Of a stretch of 7,187 nt of DNA, positions 6,149 through 7,187 are shown one piece after another. This stretch comes from Paracoccaceae bacterium (GTDB lineage: Bacteria > Pseudomonadota > Alphaproteobacteria > Rhodobacterales > Rhodobacteraceae), in NCBI GenBank assembly GCA_025458985.1, contig JALORM010000227.1, positions 1 to 7,187 of the forward strand, in the 5' to 3' direction. Below the pieces are notes generated by a model. It was given only the letters and a program-made list of their open reading frames with translations, had not been told where the DNA came from and did not search any database. Within the stretch, counting starts at the first letter, position 1; every line of letters begins with the position of its first letter. The position numbers were made by a program, and so were the translations under genes.

Positions 6149-6939
6149 TGCCCGAAGCCGACTTCGACGGCACCCGGACCTTCTGGCAGTCCTGGGGCAC
6201 CGGACGCCGCGCCGTTGCGGTGCACTGTTCGCTCGCCCATTCCGGCGCCTGGGAGGGGGTCGCGCTCAACCTCTCGGATGTCCTTCACCTGCACGCCTTC
6301 GACATTCCCGGCCATGGCCGAAGCGGCGACTGGGACCCGGCCCGCGACATCATGGATCAGACCGTCGCCGTAGCGATGGGCCTGATCGGCGAGGTGCCGG
6401 TTGACCTGATCGGACATTCCTTCGGGGCCGTCGCCTGCCTGCGGGTGGCTGTCGAGCGCCCCGACCTTGTGCGCAGCCTAGTCCTTTTCGAACCGGTGTT
6501 CTTCGCCGCGGCCGCGGCCGACGGTTTCAACACCGCCGCCCCCTTTCTGCCCTTCGCCGAGGCGATGGTGAAAGGCGACACGGATGCGGCGGCGCGGCTC
6601 TTTACAGGCCTCTGGGGCGCGGGCGAACGCTGGGAAGACCTGCCCGCCCGGCAGCGCGCCGCGCTTGCCGCGCGCATCCACCTGATCCCGGCCGCCAATC
6701 CTGCGCTGCATGGCGACAACGCCGGGCTGCTCGCGCCCGGCCGCCTCGACCGGGCTGCGATGCCGGTGCTCCTTCTCGAAGGGTCGGACTCGCTGCCGGT
6801 GATCCCGGCGATCAACGCAGGCCTGGCGCGTCGCCTGCCCGACGCAAGGCGCGAGACGATTCCCGGCGCCGGGCACATGGGGCCCGTCACCCATCCCGCG
6901 GCCGTGGCCGGGGCGATCCGCCGCCACCTCGGCCTCTGA
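6148..6939 (+). CDS. Alpha/beta fold hydrolase
   Basis: A 263-residue single-domain alpha/beta hydrolase. Seen in order: an oxyanion-type segment VHCSLAHSGAW (25-35, with HCS in place of the more usual HGxxG), FDIPGHGRSGD (51-61), and the nucleophile elbow GHSFGA with Ser91. A helical cap follows (about 120-200), then LLLEGSDSLPV with the likely acid Asp214, and GAGHMGPVTHP with catalytic His243. The catalytic triad therefore looks complete. The ATG at 6148 overlaps the stop of the upstream isomerase gene by one base, which implies coupling, and no separate ribosome binding site is needed. Substrate cannot be deduced: esterase, C-C hydrolase of a ring-cleavage product, or thioesterase are all compatible. 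Being paired with a glutathione-dependent isomerase hints at a shared catabolic or detoxification route, which is inference. No signal peptide or membrane helix is visible. It converges on the next gene with an 11-base gap. Confidence 0.9.
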   Translation: MPEADFDGTRTFWQSWGTGRRAVAVHCSLAHSGAWEGVALNLSDVLHLHAFDIPGHGRSGDWDPARDIMDQTVAVAMGLIGEVPVDLIGHSFGAVACLRVAVERPDLVRSLVLFEPVFFAAAAADGFNTAAPFLPFAEAMVKGDTDAAARLFTGLWGAGERWEDLPARQRAALAARIHLIPAANPALHGDNAGLLAPGRLDRAAMPVLLLEGSDSLPVIPAINAGLARRLPDARRETIPGAGHMGPVTHPAAVAGAIRRHLGL

Positions 6940-6950
6940 TCCGCCAGGGC

Positions 6951-7187
6951 TCAGCCGCGCAGGACGTCGAGGAAACGGTCGACCGCCTCCGCGCTTGCCG
7001 ACCAGTCGGTGACCAGCCGTGCGGTGACCGGCGCCTCGTCCGGTCCGTCGAGCGTGCCGTTCCAGAGGTAGTACTTCGCCCCGGCCTCGTGCAGCCGCCG
7101 GTGCACCGCGCGGGGCCAGTCGGCAAAGACGATGTTGGCCTCAGGCGGGTAGTGCAGGCGGACATCGGCATGACGCCTCAGCCCTGC
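6951..7187 (-). CDS. L-threonine aldolase-like PLP enzyme (C-terminal part only)
   Basis: Minus-strand frame running from the window edge to TGA at 6951-6953, 78 codons, without a start in the window. It encodes VRLHYPPEANIVFADWPRAV, then LHEAGAKYYLWNGTLDG, then VTARLVTDWSASAEAVDRFLDVLRG. This resembles the small C-terminal domain of low-specificity threonine aldolases (beta-eliminating lyase family, fold type I PLP enzymes), which cleave threonine or allo-threonine to glycine and acetaldehyde. The PLP lysine and the rest of the active site lie upstream, outside the window, so the call rests on the tail alone. Another frame on the same strand (6887-7171) is also open, but its Arg/Ser/Thr-rich translation looks like a shadow. 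Confidence 0.72.
   Translation of the reverse strand, partial: AGLRRHADVRLHYPPEANIVFADWPRAVHRRLHEAGAKYYLWNGTLDGPDEAPVTARLVTDWSASAEAVDRFLDVLRG

Noticed and set aside
6887..7171. Minus-strand 94-codon open frame at the right edge
   Set aside because: The Arg/Ser/Thr-rich translation has no family features. The frame ending at 6951 on the same strand encodes a recognisable threonine aldolase tail.

Overview
The window looks like a chromosomal segment from a GC-rich alphaproteobacterium, most likely of the Rhodobacteraceae/Rhodobacterales. The evidence is the very high GC content, the style of the F1 ATP synthase subunits (for example a gamma subunit ending in EIISGAEAL), the wording of the ribose-phosphate diphosphokinase N-terminus (SEPKLISGNANR), and short H-type lectin proteins of a kind I associate with this group. 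The assignment rests on recall of protein families, not on a search.

Layout: (1) positions 1-2566, plus strand, hold the end of the F1F0 ATP synthase operon: the 3' part of atpG (gamma), all of atpD (beta) and all of atpC (epsilon). It closes with a strong, perfectly palindromic terminator at 2588-2620. As read, atpG has lost about 28 bases near its 3' end, which shifts its frame and joins it in frame to atpD. (2) Positions 2639-4420 are an accessory segment of two divergent genes. One is a minus-strand gene for an uncharacterised Cys-, Ser- and coiled-coil-containing protein of about 390 residues, itself carrying a frameshift near 3037-3062. The other is a plus-strand H-type lectin domain protein. 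They share a 257-base spacer with a 17-bp palindrome. (3) Positions 4427-5446, minus strand, hold prs, the PRPP synthetase, convergent with the lectin gene. (4) Positions 5549-6939, plus strand, hold a two-gene unit overlapping by one base: a DsbA-fold/kappa-GST-like isomerase of the 2-hydroxychromene-2-carboxylate isomerase family, then an alpha/beta hydrolase. (5) Positions 6951-7187, minus strand, hold the C-terminal 78 codons of a threonine-aldolase-like PLP enzyme that runs off the window.

ATP synthase and Prs are core energy and nucleotide metabolism: ATP made by the first is used by the second to make PRPP for purines, pyrimidines, His, Trp and NAD. The isomerase/hydrolase pair is probably a small catabolic or detoxification unit whose substrates cannot be read from the sequence. 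The lectin and the unknown protein are the most novel part. Their divergent arrangement suggests, but does not prove, a common role in carbohydrate or surface binding.

Two independent reading-frame breaks in 7 kb, one in an essential operon, make a sequencing or assembly problem a serious possibility. No RNA genes, insertion sequences, CRISPR arrays or phage integration sites were seen, and no gene-free stretch exceeds 300 bases.
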